Assembly: GCF_000023125.1 (NCBI RefSeq)
Contig: NC_013037.1
Coordinates: 2,728,001 to 2,792,000 of the forward strand
Direction: 5' to 3'
Length of the DNA: 64,000 nt
DNA from: Dyadobacter fermentans DSM 18053
GTDB taxonomy: Bacteria > Bacteroidota > Bacteroidia > Cytophagales > Spirosomataceae
Shown: one piece after another, positions 8,382-18,098 of the stretch
Position numbering within the stretch: the stretch's first letter is position 1
Layout of the letters: each line of letters opens with the position of its first letter
Notes under the pieces: model-generated
Told to the model about the DNA's origin: nothing
The model's input: the letters and a program-made list of their open reading frames with translations, nothing else
Database searches by the model: none
Made by a program: the position numbers and the translations under genes

Positions 8382-11300
8382 ATGATTGAAACTTTGACCC
8401 TGAAACCATTGAAACACTTACCCGGCCGGGCGGCGATTCTGCTGCTGCTCGCCGCCGCTCCGGCCGCTACCTTTGCGACCGCGCCGAATATCACCGCAAC
8501 CCGCCAGAAACAGGACAGGACCGTGTCGGGCGTCGTGAAAGACCAGAAAGGCGAGCCGATACCCGGCATTAATATTCTCATCAAAAACTCCGTGACCGGC
8601 ACGAGCACCGATTCGCAAGGCAAGTACAGCATTAAGGCCGACGCCGAGGCTATCCTGGTATTTTCCGGCATTGGCTTTGTAACCCGCGAAGTGGCCGTGA
8701 ACAACCAGAGCTCCATCGACATCAGCTTGCAGGAGGACACCCGCCAGCTGAACGAGCTTGTGGTGGTCGGCTATGGAACGCAGAAGAAAAGCGACCTTAC
8801 CGGCTCTGTTTCGTCCATTTCCGAAGCGCAGTTCAAGAAAACACCGGTGGCATCGCTCGATAACGGCCTGCGCGGAAGGGCGGCGGGCGTGCAGGTAACG
8901 AGCACGTCCAACCAGCCCGGAGGCGCCACGAGCATCCGTATCCGCGGCAGCAACTCGGTGAATACCGGCAGCGAGCCTTTGTACGTGATTGACGGCTTCC
9001 CGGTTTTCAATGACAATGCTGCCACTGCCGGCGGTGCTACCGTAGGCCCGAAACTGAATGCATTGTCGCTGATCAACCCGAACGACATCGTGTCCATCGA
9101 GGTGTTGAAGGATGCGTCGGCGGCGGCCATTTATGGCGCGCGCGGTGCCAACGGCGTGGTGCTTGTGACCACCAAAAAAGGCCAGGAAGGCCGGATGAAG
9201 ATCGATATCAATGCCTACTATGGCGTTCAGCAGGTGTCGAAAAAGCTTCCGCTGCTGAATGCGACCGAATATGCCCAGCTCGTAAACGACGCGAACGGAA
9301 AGGAAATTTACACGCAGGAGCAGATCGCGTCCTTCGGCAAGGGTACCGACTGGCAGGACGAGATTTTCCGTTCCGCGCCGGTGCAGAACTACCAGGTAAC
9401 GGCCTCCGGCGGCGATGCCAAAACGAAATATTCCCTGTCGCTCAACTACTTCGATCAGGCCGGAATCATTATCAATTCCGACTTCAAACGCTATTCGGGC
9501 CGTTTCAACTTCGAAAAGCAGGCCACATCGAGGCTTTCACTCGGCGCGAACCTGAGCATTGCCAACACCAATGCCAACCAGGCGCTGAGCAGCACGGGCG
9601 GCGGCGAAGGCACGCAGGGTGTGATCGTTTCGGCCCTCGATTTTAACCCCATCCTGAAACCGCGCAATGCCGACGGCACCTACGTACTGGAAAACGACCG
9701 CGGTATCCCCATCGGTAACCCCGTAGCCACCGCATTGGAGCTGACCAACAAATCGGCCACCACGCGCTTCCTGGGCAATGTTTTTGCCGCTTACAAGATC
9801 ATCGACGGCCTGGAATTCCGGACGAGCATTGGTGCCGACATTACGTCTACCGGCGAAAAATACTACGCACCCCGCACCATCCTCGCAGGCTCCGCGGCGC
9901 AGGGCATCGGTCGCGTTTCCACTTCCAACGGCACGTCGTGGCTGAATGAAAACACGCTGACCTTCAACAAAACCTTCGGTAAGCACGCCGTCACGGCATT
10001 GGCCGGTTTTTCCGCCCAGAAATACACCCGAAACCTGCTCACTTCCTCCGCTTCCGGCTTTGTGAACGACCTGCTGGGCGCGGATAACCTCGAATCGGGC
10101 GCGATCATCCGCACGCCGGTGACGAACACAAACGATTGGAGCCTCATTTCGTACATCGGGCGGATCAATTACGGGTTTAACGACAAGTATCTGCTCACGC
10201 TCACTGGCCGTGCAGATGGTTCGTCAAAGTTCGGTAACAACAACAAATACGGCTTTTTCCCGTCGGGATCGGTGGCATGGAAGCTGTCCGAGGAGGAGTT
10301 TATCAAAGACATCAACGCCATTACCGAACTGAAACTGCGCCTGAGCTACGGCCGGATCGGTAACCAGGAGATCAACAGCTACCAGTCGCTGGCGGGCCTT
10401 ACGGGCGCGAGCTACATCATCGGCGATAAAGTGGTGAAGGGTTTTGCCCCCAACAACATTCCCAACCCCAACCTGAAATGGGAAACCACCACGCAAACCG
10501 ACCTCGGTGTGGACCTGGGCCTGTTCCGCAACCGACTGAACCTGACGTTTGATGCCTATTATAAAAAGACGACCGATATGCTCCTGAACATCAACGTGCC
10601 CTGGTCGACCGGCTTTGCAAGCGCGCTGCAAAACATCGGAAGCATTGAAAACAAAGGGATAGAGCTCGGCATCCAGGCTGTGGTGCTGGACAAGGACCTG
10701 AAATGGAATATCAATTTCAACGTTGCGGCTAACAAGAACAAGGTACTCGACCTCGGCCCGGTTTCGCAGATCCTGACGGGCGAGATCAATGGTTATCTCA
10801 AAATCAGCGATCCGGTGGTGATCGTGCCGGGCCAGCCGCTCAACTCGTTTTACGGCTATGTGAGCGACGGCATTTTCCAAACCGGCGACGATATTGCCGG
10901 CGGCGCGCAGAAAACCGCCGTGCCCGGCGACCGCAAATACAAAGATTTGAATGGCGACGGCGTGCTGGATGCCAAAGACCGGACTTTCATCGGCAATGCA
11001 CAGCCCAAGTTTTTCGGCGGGTTTACCAACGATTTTAGCTACAAAGGCTTCGACCTGAGCGCTTCCTTCAACTACGTGGTAGGCAACAAAATCCTGAACA
11101 GCACCCGCGCCGACCTCGATTTGCCGACTGGCCAAAAAAACAGCTCGGCCCGTGTCAAAGACCGCTGGACGCCCACCAACCCAAGCAATACCATCCCAAG
11201 AGCGACCCTGAACCGCGCATTCCTCTTCTCGGACGCGCAGATCGAAGACGGCTCGTTCCTACGCCTCGGCTCGCTTTCGCTCGGTTACAACTTTCCTTCC

Positions 11301-11495
11301 TCGTGGGTGAGCAAGGCGGGTATCAGCAATGCAAAGCTGTACGTGTCGGCGCAAAACCTGTTTGTGATCACCAAATACACCGGCTTCGACCCGGAGACGA
11401 ACCAGTCGGGGCAGAACAACATCCTGCGCGGAATCGACTCCGATTCTTATCCCAACTCGCGGTCGTTCCTGGTGGGCGTAAACCTTAGTTTCTAA
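8382..11495 (+). CDS. SusC/RagA-family TonB-dependent receptor without STN (sulfatase locus)
   Basis: A 1037-residue outer-membrane importer. Signal peptide 1-33, then directly a carboxypeptidase-regulatory-like domain (about 45-125: VSGVVKDQKGEPIPGINI), the signature LNELVVVGYGTQ, plug (with VEVLKDASAAAIYGARGAN) and barrel ending LVGVNLSF. There is no STN domain and no adjacent sigma/FecR pair, so its control must differ from loci A-C. The SusD partner starts 26 nt downstream, and two sulfatase genes follow on the same strand, suggesting a sulfated oligosaccharide ligand (inference from context). Confidence 0.95.
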   Translation: MIETLTLKPLKHLPGRAAILLLLAAAPAATFATAPNITATRQKQDRTVSGVVKDQKGEPIPGINILIKNSVTGTSTDSQGKYSIKADAEAILVFSGIGFVTREVAVNNQSSIDISLQEDTRQLNELVVVGYGTQKKSDLTGSVSSISEAQFKKTPVASLDNGLRGRAAGVQVTSTSNQPGGATSIRIRGSNSVNTGSEPLYVIDGFPVFNDNAATAGGATVGPKLNALSLINPNDIVSIEVLKDASAAAIYGARGANGVVLVTTKKGQEGRMKIDINAYYGVQQVSKKLPLLNATEYAQLVNDANGKEIYTQEQIASFGKGTDWQDEIFRSAPVQNYQVTASGGDAKTKYSLSLNYFDQAGIIINSDFKRYSGRFNFEKQATSRLSLGANLSIANTNANQALSSTGGGEGTQGVIVSALDFNPILKPRNADGTYVLENDRGIPIGNPVATALELTNKSATTRFLGNVFAAYKIIDGLEFRTSIGADITSTGEKYYAPRTILAGSAAQGIGRVSTSNGTSWLNENTLTFNKTFGKHAVTALAGFSAQKYTRNLLTSSASGFVNDLLGADNLESGAIIRTPVTNTNDWSLISYIGRINYGFNDKYLLTLTGRADGSSKFGNNNKYGFFPSGSVAWKLSEEEFIKDINAITELKLRLSYGRIGNQEINSYQSLAGLTGASYIIGDKVVKGFAPNNIPNPNLKWETTTQTDLGVDLGLFRNRLNLTFDAYYKKTTDMLLNINVPWSTGFASALQNIGSIENKGIELGIQAVVLDKDLKWNINFNVAANKNKVLDLGPVSQILTGEINGYLKISDPVVIVPGQPLNSFYGYVSDGIFQTGDDIAGGAQKTAVPGDRKYKDLNGDGVLDAKDRTFIGNAQPKFFGGFTNDFSYKGFDLSASFNYVVGNKILNSTRADLDLPTGQKNSSARVKDRWTPTNPSNTIPRATLNRAFLFSDAQIEDGSFLRLGSLSLGYNFPSSWVSKAGISNAKLYVSAQNLFVITKYTGFDPETNQSGQNNILRGIDSDSYPNSRSFLVGVNLSF

Positions 11496-11521
11496 TTGAG
11501 AAAGCATTAATTCAGAATCCA

Positions 11522-12982
11522 ATGAAAAAACTCATATATCTCGTAGCGTTCCTGCTGACAGCCAGCTCCTGCAACGACTTTTTACAGGAAAACCCGGCGT
11601 CGCTCATGGTCGACCAGAATTTTTACAAAACCGAAGCGGATGCCGACGCGGCGATCGTGGCGGTGTACGATGGTTTGAACGACCAGTCGAGCATTTTCTA
11701 CCGCGGCATTTACCTGCTCGCCGAGCTGCCTACCGACAATGCCGAATGCGGCCAGGGCGTGGCGAATGCGAATATTTTTGCATTGAAAAACTACACGTAC
11801 GGCCCGGTGAACGACCGCATTTACGTGCTCTACACGGCGGTGTATAAAACCATCGCGAATGCCAATGTGGCAATCGACAAAATCCCGGCCATCCAGATGC
11901 CCGATGCCAAGAAAAGCAGGCTGATCGCCGAAGCGCGGTTTGTCCGGGCATTGTTGTATTTCAATATGGTGCGGCTGTTTGGCGACGTGCCGCTGGTGCT
12001 CAACCAGGTGACGTCGCTGGACGCGGTGGATGTGCCCAGAACAGAGGCTTCCAAAGTGTACGAGCAAATTATCGCCGACCTGGATTTTGCAGAACAAAAC
12101 CTGGACGCAAGCAATGGTTCGGCCAACATCGGTCGGCCCACTAAGGGCTCCGCGGCCGGACTTCTGTCGAAAGTGTACCTGACTTTGAAAGACTATCCCA
12201 AAGCGCGCGACAAGGCGAAGCAAGTGCTCGACAATGCGCAGTATGGCCTGGTAGAAAGCTATTTCGATATTTTCACCCCGCAGAACCGCTTCAATAAAGA
12301 GATCATTTTCGACATTCAGGCTAAGGGAAACACCGGAGCGGCCAACGGCTTTGCGATGGCGTTGTTCCTCCCGAGAACGACCATTAAACTCCCCGCGGGC
12401 GGAACCGTGGGCGGCAACAGCGCCGACGTGCCGACCGAAGAGTTTTACAACAGTTTCAAAACAGGTGACCTCCGCAAGGCCCGCACGTGTTTCACCGAAT
12501 ACGACGCGGGAGCCGGCAAAGCGACTTTCCGTCCGCATTGGTACAAATTCTTCGACCCGTCGGCGATCGCCACGCTCGGCGAAGGGACGCTCACCTACCC
12601 TATCCTCCGCTATTCGGACCTGCTGCTGACCTACGCCGAAGCATTGAACGAGATCGGCGGGCCTTCTGCAGAGGCATTCGAGGCGGTGAACAAGGTGCGT
12701 CGCCGCGCTTACGGCAAGGCTATCGGCACGGCCGACAAGGAAGTGGACCTGGCCGGACTGAGCAAAACGGCATTCCAGGACGCGATCCTCGACGAACGCA
12801 GGTGGGAATTCGGGTTTGAAAACCACCGCTGGTTTGATCTTAAACGCACAGGCAAGCTTCTGAGCACCTTGCAGGCGAAAGGCAACACGGCCATTAAGGA
12901 ACACCACCTGCTTTTCCCGCTCCCGCAGCGCGAGCTGGATGTGAACAAAAAACTCACGCAAAACCCCGGCTACACCAACTAA
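11522..12982 (+). CDS. SusD/RagB-family lipoprotein (sulfatase locus)
   Basis: 486 residues with a lipoprotein signal peptide ending at Cys17 (TASSC). The N-terminal SusD-like part contains AEARFVRALLYFNMVRLFGD (about residues 137-156). The C-terminal part has YPILRYSDLLLTYAEALN and RRWEFGFENHRWFDLKR, and it ends TQNPGYTN. It partners the SusC gene 26 nt upstream and is expected to sit on the outer leaflet as the ligand-capturing lid. A sulfatase gene begins 53 nt downstream with only a weak 7-bp inverted repeat between, so read-through is likely. Confidence 0.95.
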   Translation: MKKLIYLVAFLLTASSCNDFLQENPASLMVDQNFYKTEADADAAIVAVYDGLNDQSSIFYRGIYLLAELPTDNAECGQGVANANIFALKNYTYGPVNDRIYVLYTAVYKTIANANVAIDKIPAIQMPDAKKSRLIAEARFVRALLYFNMVRLFGDVPLVLNQVTSLDAVDVPRTEASKVYEQIIADLDFAEQNLDASNGSANIGRPTKGSAAGLLSKVYLTLKDYPKARDKAKQVLDNAQYGLVESYFDIFTPQNRFNKEIIFDIQAKGNTGAANGFAMALFLPRTTIKLPAGGTVGGNSADVPTEEFYNSFKTGDLRKARTCFTEYDAGAGKATFRPHWYKFFDPSAIATLGEGTLTYPILRYSDLLLTYAEALNEIGGPSAEAFEAVNKVRRRAYGKAIGTADKEVDLAGLSKTAFQDAILDERRWEFGFENHRWFDLKRTGKLLSTLQAKGNTAIKEHHLLFPLPQRELDVNKKLTQNPGYTN

Positions 12983-13035
12983 ATACCTTACTAACAGTAC
13001 TATAACTTGCTACATAGTACATTAGACGACTCCGA

Positions 13036-14571
13036 ATGAAAAAATACATTTTAAGTGTGATTGCCCTGCTGGGAAGCATTTCCAGCCCATTTGCCCAAAC
13101 GGCGGAACGCCCGAACATCGTCCTGATTTTCTCGGATGACCATGCCTACCAGTCGATCGGTGCGTATGGCAACAAGATCGCCAAAACCCCGAACATCGAC
13201 CGCATTGCACGCGAAGGCGCGATTTTGACCAATAACCTCGTGGCAAACTCTATTTGTGGGCCCAGCCGGGCCACTTTGCTTACCGGGAAATACAGCCACA
13301 TGAACGGCTACAAGAAAAACGACCGGACGCTGTTCGACACCTCTCAGCTGCTCTTCCCGAAGGAGCTGCAAAAGAGCGGTTATCAAACGGCGTGGGTCGG
13401 AAAACTGCATTTGAACAGCCTGCCGGTGGGTTTCGACTATTGGAACATCTTGCCGGGGCAAGGCATTTACTACAATCCCGAGTTCATCACCGCGCCGCAC
13501 GACACCACGCGGAAGATCGGCTACGTGGCGGACATTATCACGCAAAGTTCCCTCGAATGGCTCGACAAGCGCGACGACAAAAAGCCGTTTTTCCTGGTGG
13601 TAGGCCAAAAATCGGTGCACCGCGGATGGCAGCCCGATTTGCAGGACCTGGGCGCTTACGACGACATTGATTTCCCGCTTCCCGAAACGTTTTACGACAA
13701 TTACGAAGGCCGCGTAGCTGCGAAAGACCAGCAAATGTCGATCGAAAAGACCATGACCCTGAAACAGGATTTGAAAGTACACCTGGACTACGACCGCGTG
13801 CCGGGCTACAAATTCTTCACCGACGCGCAGAAGAAAACCTTCCGCGACTACTATGATAAAATCAGCAAGGAATTCGACGACAAAAAGCTGACCGGCAAAG
13901 CATTGACGGAATGGAAATACCAGCGCTACATGAAAGACTACCTGGCAACGGCCAATGGTTTAGACCGGAACATCGGCAAAATCCTGGATTATCTTGACAA
14001 AACCGGCCTATCGAAAAACACCGTCGTGATTTACGCCTCCGACCAAGGCTTCTACCTCGGCGAGCACGGCTGGTTCGACAAGCGCTTTATCTACGAAGAA
14101 TCGCTCAAAACGCCGTTTGTGATCCGCTACCCGGGCGTGATCAAGCCGGGAACGAAGGTGGACAACCTGATTTCGAACATCGACTGGGCGCCGACGATCC
14201 TCGATTTGGCACATACCAAAATCCCGTCGGAGATTCAGGGAAAATCGTTTCTGCCCCTGCTCGACAAGAATGCAAAAGCCAGCACGCCGTGGCGTGACGC
14301 AGCGTATTACCACTATTACGAATTCCCTGACTTCCATCACGTTTACCCGCATTTTGGCCTGAAAACAAAACGCTACAAACTGGTGAGATTTTACGGCGGC
14401 GCGGATAGCTGGGAATTGTTCGACCTAGAAAAAGATCCGCATGAACTTAAAAACGTGTACGCCGACAAGGCAAATGCGGCCGTGGTGAAAGACCTGAAAG
14501 AGAAGTTAAAAACGCTGATCGTTCAATACAAGGACGACGAAGCGCTAGCGCTTTTCAATGCTGCCAAATAA
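13036..14571 (+). CDS. Type I (formylglycine) sulfatase
   Basis: A 511-residue exported sulfatase of the alkaline-phosphatase superfamily (S1 type). Signal peptide 1-21 (ending SPFAQ). Metal ligands begin at Asp34-Asp35 (LIFSDDH). The catalytic motif is C74-G-P-S-R; Cys74 must be oxidised to formylglycine, and the motif continues with LLTGKYSH. The second metal/substrate region is YASDQGFYLGEHGWFDK. It should hydrolyse a sulfate ester on a sugar; the sugar cannot be told from sequence. It sits 53 nt after a SusD gene. The activating anaerobic-type enzyme is not in this window. Confidence 0.94.
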   Translation: MKKYILSVIALLGSISSPFAQTAERPNIVLIFSDDHAYQSIGAYGNKIAKTPNIDRIAREGAILTNNLVANSICGPSRATLLTGKYSHMNGYKKNDRTLFDTSQLLFPKELQKSGYQTAWVGKLHLNSLPVGFDYWNILPGQGIYYNPEFITAPHDTTRKIGYVADIITQSSLEWLDKRDDKKPFFLVVGQKSVHRGWQPDLQDLGAYDDIDFPLPETFYDNYEGRVAAKDQQMSIEKTMTLKQDLKVHLDYDRVPGYKFFTDAQKKTFRDYYDKISKEFDDKKLTGKALTEWKYQRYMKDYLATANGLDRNIGKILDYLDKTGLSKNTVVIYASDQGFYLGEHGWFDKRFIYEESLKTPFVIRYPGVIKPGTKVDNLISNIDWAPTILDLAHTKIPSEIQGKSFLPLLDKNAKASTPWRDAAYYHYYEFPDFHHVYPHFGLKTKRYKLVRFYGGADSWELFDLEKDPHELKNVYADKANAAVVKDLKEKLKTLIVQYKDDEALALFNAAK

Positions 14572-14623
14572 CAGCTGCCCATGTGGAATGGCGGCATTGC
14601 CATCGCAATTATTATTTATTTTG

Positions 14624-14661
14624 AAACAAAAAGAATCTGAGCAGTCAGGTTCTTTTTGTTT
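14624..14661 (+). terminator. Intrinsic terminator between the two sulfatase genes
   Basis: A 17-bp stem (14624-14640 with 14645-14661, one G-T pair) closes a GCAG loop, and the 3' arm is T-rich (TTCTTTTTGTTT). Because the arms are A-rich and T-rich it can work in both directions. It separates the first sulfatase from the second and rules out a TTG start at 14656, which lies inside the 3' arm. Confidence 0.85.
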
Positions 14662-14676
14662 ATATCATCCCTGCCT

Positions 14677-16197
14677 ATGAAGCGCATCCTGACCTTACTG
14701 ATTACCCTGACGACCACATTTTGTTTCGGGCAGACTAAGAAGAAACCCAACATTCTGTACATCATGTCCGACGACCACACCTCGCAGGCGTGGGGCATTT
14801 ATGGGGGTATACTGAAAGATTACGTAAAAAACGACCACATCGAATGGCTGGCGGCGAATGGCGCTACGCTGGGTAATGCATTCTGTACCAACTCGATATG
14901 CGTGCCCAGCCGCGCGGCAATCCTGACCGGCCGGTATAGCCATCGAAACGGCGTGTATGATTTGAGCGATTCACTCAGCCCCGATAGCTTAAACTACGCC
15001 AAACTGCTGAAAACGGCCGGCTACCAGACGGCGCTGATCGGTAAATGGCATTTGGTGAAAGAACCGGCGGGATTTGACTACTACTGCGTGCTGCCCGGCC
15101 AGGGACGTTACCGGAACCCCATCATGATGACGAAAGAGGATTTCCGGGAAGACCAGAAAGGGGGCAAAGTGTATGAAGGCTATTCGACGGACGTGATCAC
15201 CGACCAATCCATTGCCTGGCTCGAAAAGCGGGACAAAAGTAAGCCGTTTTACCTCTCCACCCATTTCAAAGCCACCCACGAGCCGTTTGATTATCCAAAA
15301 CGCTACGAAAATTACCTCGAAGACGTAGAGATCCCCTACCCTGCGGACTTCGCCGACCGCGGTGCCACGGGTTCGGGCCGCACGCACGACGGCTGGCCGC
15401 TGGACCTCCTCGGCACGCGCTACGAAAAAGGTACCGGTAAGGAATATCCGGGCCATTCGTTTTCATTGCAGGGGCTGGATTCGGTAGCCGCGCGAAAAAA
15501 GATTTACCAGAAGTTTGTGAAGGATTATATCCGCTGCGGCGCCGCCGTCGACGACAACATCGGCCGCCTGATCCAATATCTGAAAGATGCGGGCGAGCTG
15601 GACAATACGATCATCATTTACACATCCGACCAGGGCTATTTCCTCGGCGAACACGGCTTTTTCGACAAGCGGTTTATCTACGAACCGTCGATCCGCATGC
15701 CGTTCGTGATCAGCTATCCGAAGGAAATTCCGAAAGGCAAAAGGGTTAACGACCTCATTCTCAATATCGACTTCGCGTCGCTGTTCCTCGATTATGCCGG
15801 CATTGCGCCGCCCGCATCCATGCAGGGCAAAAGTTTCCGCAAAAACTTGCAGGGGAAAACGCCCGCTCATTGGCGGAAGGACATTTACTATCGCTATTGG
15901 GCCAATGAACCGAACCGCCCGGCGCATTTCGGCATACGGACGGACCGGTACAAGCTGGCATTTTTCTACGGGCAATCGAGGACCAAAACCGCCCGGGACA
16001 ACATGAAATACCCGCCGGGCTGGGAATTTTATGATTTGAAAAACGATCCGGGCGAAGATCGCAATGCCATTCTCGATCCGCAATACAAAGACATCATTGC
16101 CAAACTGAAAGCCCGTCTGAAAGACATTAAAAAGGAAAGCGGCGACGGCGTGGAATCGAACCCGACCATTGAGGAATTGATCCAACAGAATTGGTAG
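14677..16197 (+). CDS. Type I (formylglycine) sulfatase, second copy
   Basis: A 506-residue exported S1-type sulfatase. Signal peptide 1-19 (ending CFGQ), metal-binding Asp32-Asp33 (IMSDDH), catalytic C75-V-P-S-R followed by AAILTGRYSHRNGV, and YTSDQGYFLGEHGFFDKRFI later on. It resembles its neighbour in layout but differs clearly in sequence, so the two probably cut different sulfate positions or sugars. The start is ATG 14677. A strong terminator precedes it, so it needs its own promoter, which I could not identify. Confidence 0.93.
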   Translation: MKRILTLLITLTTTFCFGQTKKKPNILYIMSDDHTSQAWGIYGGILKDYVKNDHIEWLAANGATLGNAFCTNSICVPSRAAILTGRYSHRNGVYDLSDSLSPDSLNYAKLLKTAGYQTALIGKWHLVKEPAGFDYYCVLPGQGRYRNPIMMTKEDFREDQKGGKVYEGYSTDVITDQSIAWLEKRDKSKPFYLSTHFKATHEPFDYPKRYENYLEDVEIPYPADFADRGATGSGRTHDGWPLDLLGTRYEKGTGKEYPGHSFSLQGLDSVAARKKIYQKFVKDYIRCGAAVDDNIGRLIQYLKDAGELDNTIIIYTSDQGYFLGEHGFFDKRFIYEPSIRMPFVISYPKEIPKGKRVNDLILNIDFASLFLDYAGIAPPASMQGKSFRKNLQGKTPAHWRKDIYYRYWANEPNRPAHFGIRTDRYKLAFFYGQSRTKTARDNMKYPPGWEFYDLKNDPGEDRNAILDPQYKDIIAKLKARLKDIKKESGDGVESNPTIEELIQQNW

Positions 16198-16269
16198 TTA
16201 TGCACCGCGGTAGTTAGATTGCTGAACTATTTCAGTTTTCCTGAATCTAAACCCAAAGAAACAGCCCGC

Positions 16270-17691
16270 ATGCTTCGACCATGGAATATCGATATTGTAC
16301 TGGATGACCAGTGCGGCAAAGCGATTTATTTGCAGATCGCCGACGCGATTATCCGGGATATCCAGTCGGGCCGGCTCAAAGGCGGCGAGGCGCTACCCGG
16401 CAGCCGCCATCTGGCGCAGGTGCTGAATGTGAACAGAAATACGGTTGTAGAGGCTGTGGATGTGCTGTTGACCGAGGGATGGCTGGTTTCCAGGGAAAGG
16501 CGGGGCACGTTTGTGGCGGAAAAGCTGCCCAGCCTCCGGGGCGCGAAGGTACCGCTCCCCAAAACGACCCCGGCAGCGCCGCTATTGAACAAATACCAGA
16601 TCCAGTTCGACGACGGCCACCCGAACAGCAAGATCGCGCCGGTAGCAGAGCTGGCGAGGGCTTACCGGCAGATTTTCCAGCGAAAAGCCCGCTGGCAGAT
16701 GATGTCCTATGTGGATGCCCTGGGCGACATTGATTTTCGGAGGGAAATTGCTCAGATGCTCAGTCATCAGCGAAGCATGCAGGTGACCGAAAACGACCTC
16801 TGCGTGACCAGGGGCAGTCAGATGGCCACTTACCTGACGGCGCAATGCCTCTTGCAGCCGGGTGATTATGTGATGATCGAAAACCCGGGTTACAAGCCCG
16901 CATGGTCGGCTTTCGAGCAAGCCGGCGCCCGGTTACTGCCGGTGCGTGTGGACCAGGACGGCTTGTCCATCGACGAAGTGGCAGCCTATCTCAAAACCTA
17001 CCCGGGCCAGGTGAAGGCGATATTTACCACGCCGCACCGCCAGTACCCGACGACGGTCACGCTCAGCTTGCACCGGAGGCTGGAATTGATCCGCCTGTCC
17101 AACGAGCACGGATTTAAAATCATTGAAGACGATTATGACAACGAGTTTCATTTCGGACACCGGCCAATACATCCGGTTTGCGCATTTCCGGGGCTTCGGA
17201 ATTACGTTTACATCGGAACGCTCAGCAAGGTGGTTGCGCCCGCATTGCGGATAGGCTACCTGGTGACCAATGATCAGGAACTGCTGCACAAGGTGAGTGA
17301 CCTCCGGAAGATTATCGATGTGCAGGGCGATACGATCATGGAGCAGGTGATCCTCCAACTGATCAAGGACGGCACCATCAGAAGGCACATCCGCAAGGCC
17401 TCCCAGTATTACAGGGCAAAAAGGGACTTCACCGTGTCGCTGATCGACAAATACCTGGGAGGAAAAGTGACTTACACGGTTCCCGAAGGTGGACTGGCGT
17501 TCTGGATCGTGCCGCATCGGCCGGTGAGCTGGGAGGATATTACTTCCAAAATGCACTCGCAAGGGATTTTAATCATCAATCCCGATACTTTCAGTCTGGG
17601 AGAATCCGCGAACGGGTTTCGGCTTGGTTACGGCTCGCTGTCCGAACAACAGCTCGAAGAGGGCATTAAAGCCATTTCAAAATTGTTGTGA
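16270..17691 (+). CDS. MocR/PdxR-type transcription regulator (GntR HTH + aminotransferase fold)
   Basis: 473 residues. The N-terminal GntR-type winged helix spans about residues 10-80 (YLQIADAIIRDIQSGRLKGG, LPGSRHLAQVLNVNRNTVVE). A fold-type I aminotransferase domain follows, with the PLP-site phrases EDDYDNEFHFGH and GTLSKVVAPALRIGY; Lys320 is the likely PLP-binding lysine. Such proteins sense PLP or an amino compound and switch genes for vitamin B6, GABA or amino-acid metabolism. I chose ATG 16270 over an upstream TTG. No target gene is adjacent in a divergent position, so its regulon is unknown. Confidence 0.9.
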   Translation: MLRPWNIDIVLDDQCGKAIYLQIADAIIRDIQSGRLKGGEALPGSRHLAQVLNVNRNTVVEAVDVLLTEGWLVSRERRGTFVAEKLPSLRGAKVPLPKTTPAAPLLNKYQIQFDDGHPNSKIAPVAELARAYRQIFQRKARWQMMSYVDALGDIDFRREIAQMLSHQRSMQVTENDLCVTRGSQMATYLTAQCLLQPGDYVMIENPGYKPAWSAFEQAGARLLPVRVDQDGLSIDEVAAYLKTYPGQVKAIFTTPHRQYPTTVTLSLHRRLELIRLSNEHGFKIIEDDYDNEFHFGHRPIHPVCAFPGLRNYVYIGTLSKVVAPALRIGYLVTNDQELLHKVSDLRKIIDVQGDTIMEQVILQLIKDGTIRRHIRKASQYYRAKRDFTVSLIDKYLGGKVTYTVPEGGLAFWIVPHRPVSWEDITSKMHSQGILIINPDTFSLGESANGFRLGYGSLSEQQLEEGIKAISKLL

Positions 17692-17707
17692 AGCGCCCGC
17701 GCTGCCG

Positions 17708-17956
17708 TCAGCATTCGGAATAGGACGGAAGGAACACGCCATTCACCGCGACCAAAGTTTTGAGCACGATCACCGTCCCGTCTTCTAGTTCCAGATAAGG
17801 CTCGTCGCTTTGAGGGTAAATTTCCCTGATAAGCCCTTCCGCACGTTCCAGGCCGTTTTGATCAATAATCATTTCGGCTTTCGCATTGCGCTCTTTACAG
17901 CCTGTGAGGATCTTCAAAAAGTTCTCATTCATCGAAAGTGTTTCCCGGATATCCAT
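17708..17956 (-). CDS. Small conserved-looking hypothetical protein
   Basis: 82 acidic residues starting MDIRETLSMNENFLKILTGC and ending VNGVFLPSYSEC, with cysteines at both ends. No signal peptide or membrane span. I do not recognise a named family. The start at 17956 is preferred because an intrinsic terminator occupies 17974-18013, just upstream of it. It is convergent with the MocR gene (16 nt apart) and may need its own promoter. Confidence 0.65.
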   Translation of the reverse strand: MDIRETLSMNENFLKILTGCKERNAKAEMIIDQNGLERAEGLIREIYPQSDEPYLELEDGTVIVLKTLVAVNGVFLPSYSEC

Positions 17957-17973
17957 TTTGTTCAGATTTAAGG

Positions 17974-18013
17974 AAAACAAACACCCGACGTTTTCCATCG
18001 GGATGTTTGTTTT
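17974..18013 (-). terminator. Intrinsic terminator after the thioredoxin-like gene
   Basis: A 14-bp stem with one bulge pairs AAACAAACACCCGA (17975-17988) with its complement at 17998-18012, around a 9-nt loop. On the minus strand the 3' arm ends in a T-rich run (TGTTTGTTTTCC). It separates the thioredoxin-like gene from the small gene at 17708-17956. Confidence 0.75.
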
Positions 18014-18098
18014 CAGTATTTCAAATGACACTTTTTGCTTCCGCCACGCATTACTTTCTTCACTATACTCATGCCACTTCCGGGCGGCTGCGGGCTTT

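Noticed and set aside
10224..11135. 303-codon open frame antisense to the sulfatase-locus SusC
   Set aside because: Antisense mirror frame, no recognisable domain.
11582..12961. 459-codon open frame antisense to the SusD gene
   Set aside because: It mirrors the codon pattern of the real gene on the other strand, has no domain, signal peptide or promoter, and the sense frame is a textbook SusD.
12997..13020. Inverted repeat GTACTAT/ATAGTAC between SusD and the first sulfatase as terminator
   Set aside because: Only 7 AT-rich base pairs and no T-run; too weak to stop transcription.
14656..14676. TTG start of the second sulfatase
   Set aside because: It lies inside the 3' arm of a strong terminator; the ATG at 14677 gives a proper signal peptide.
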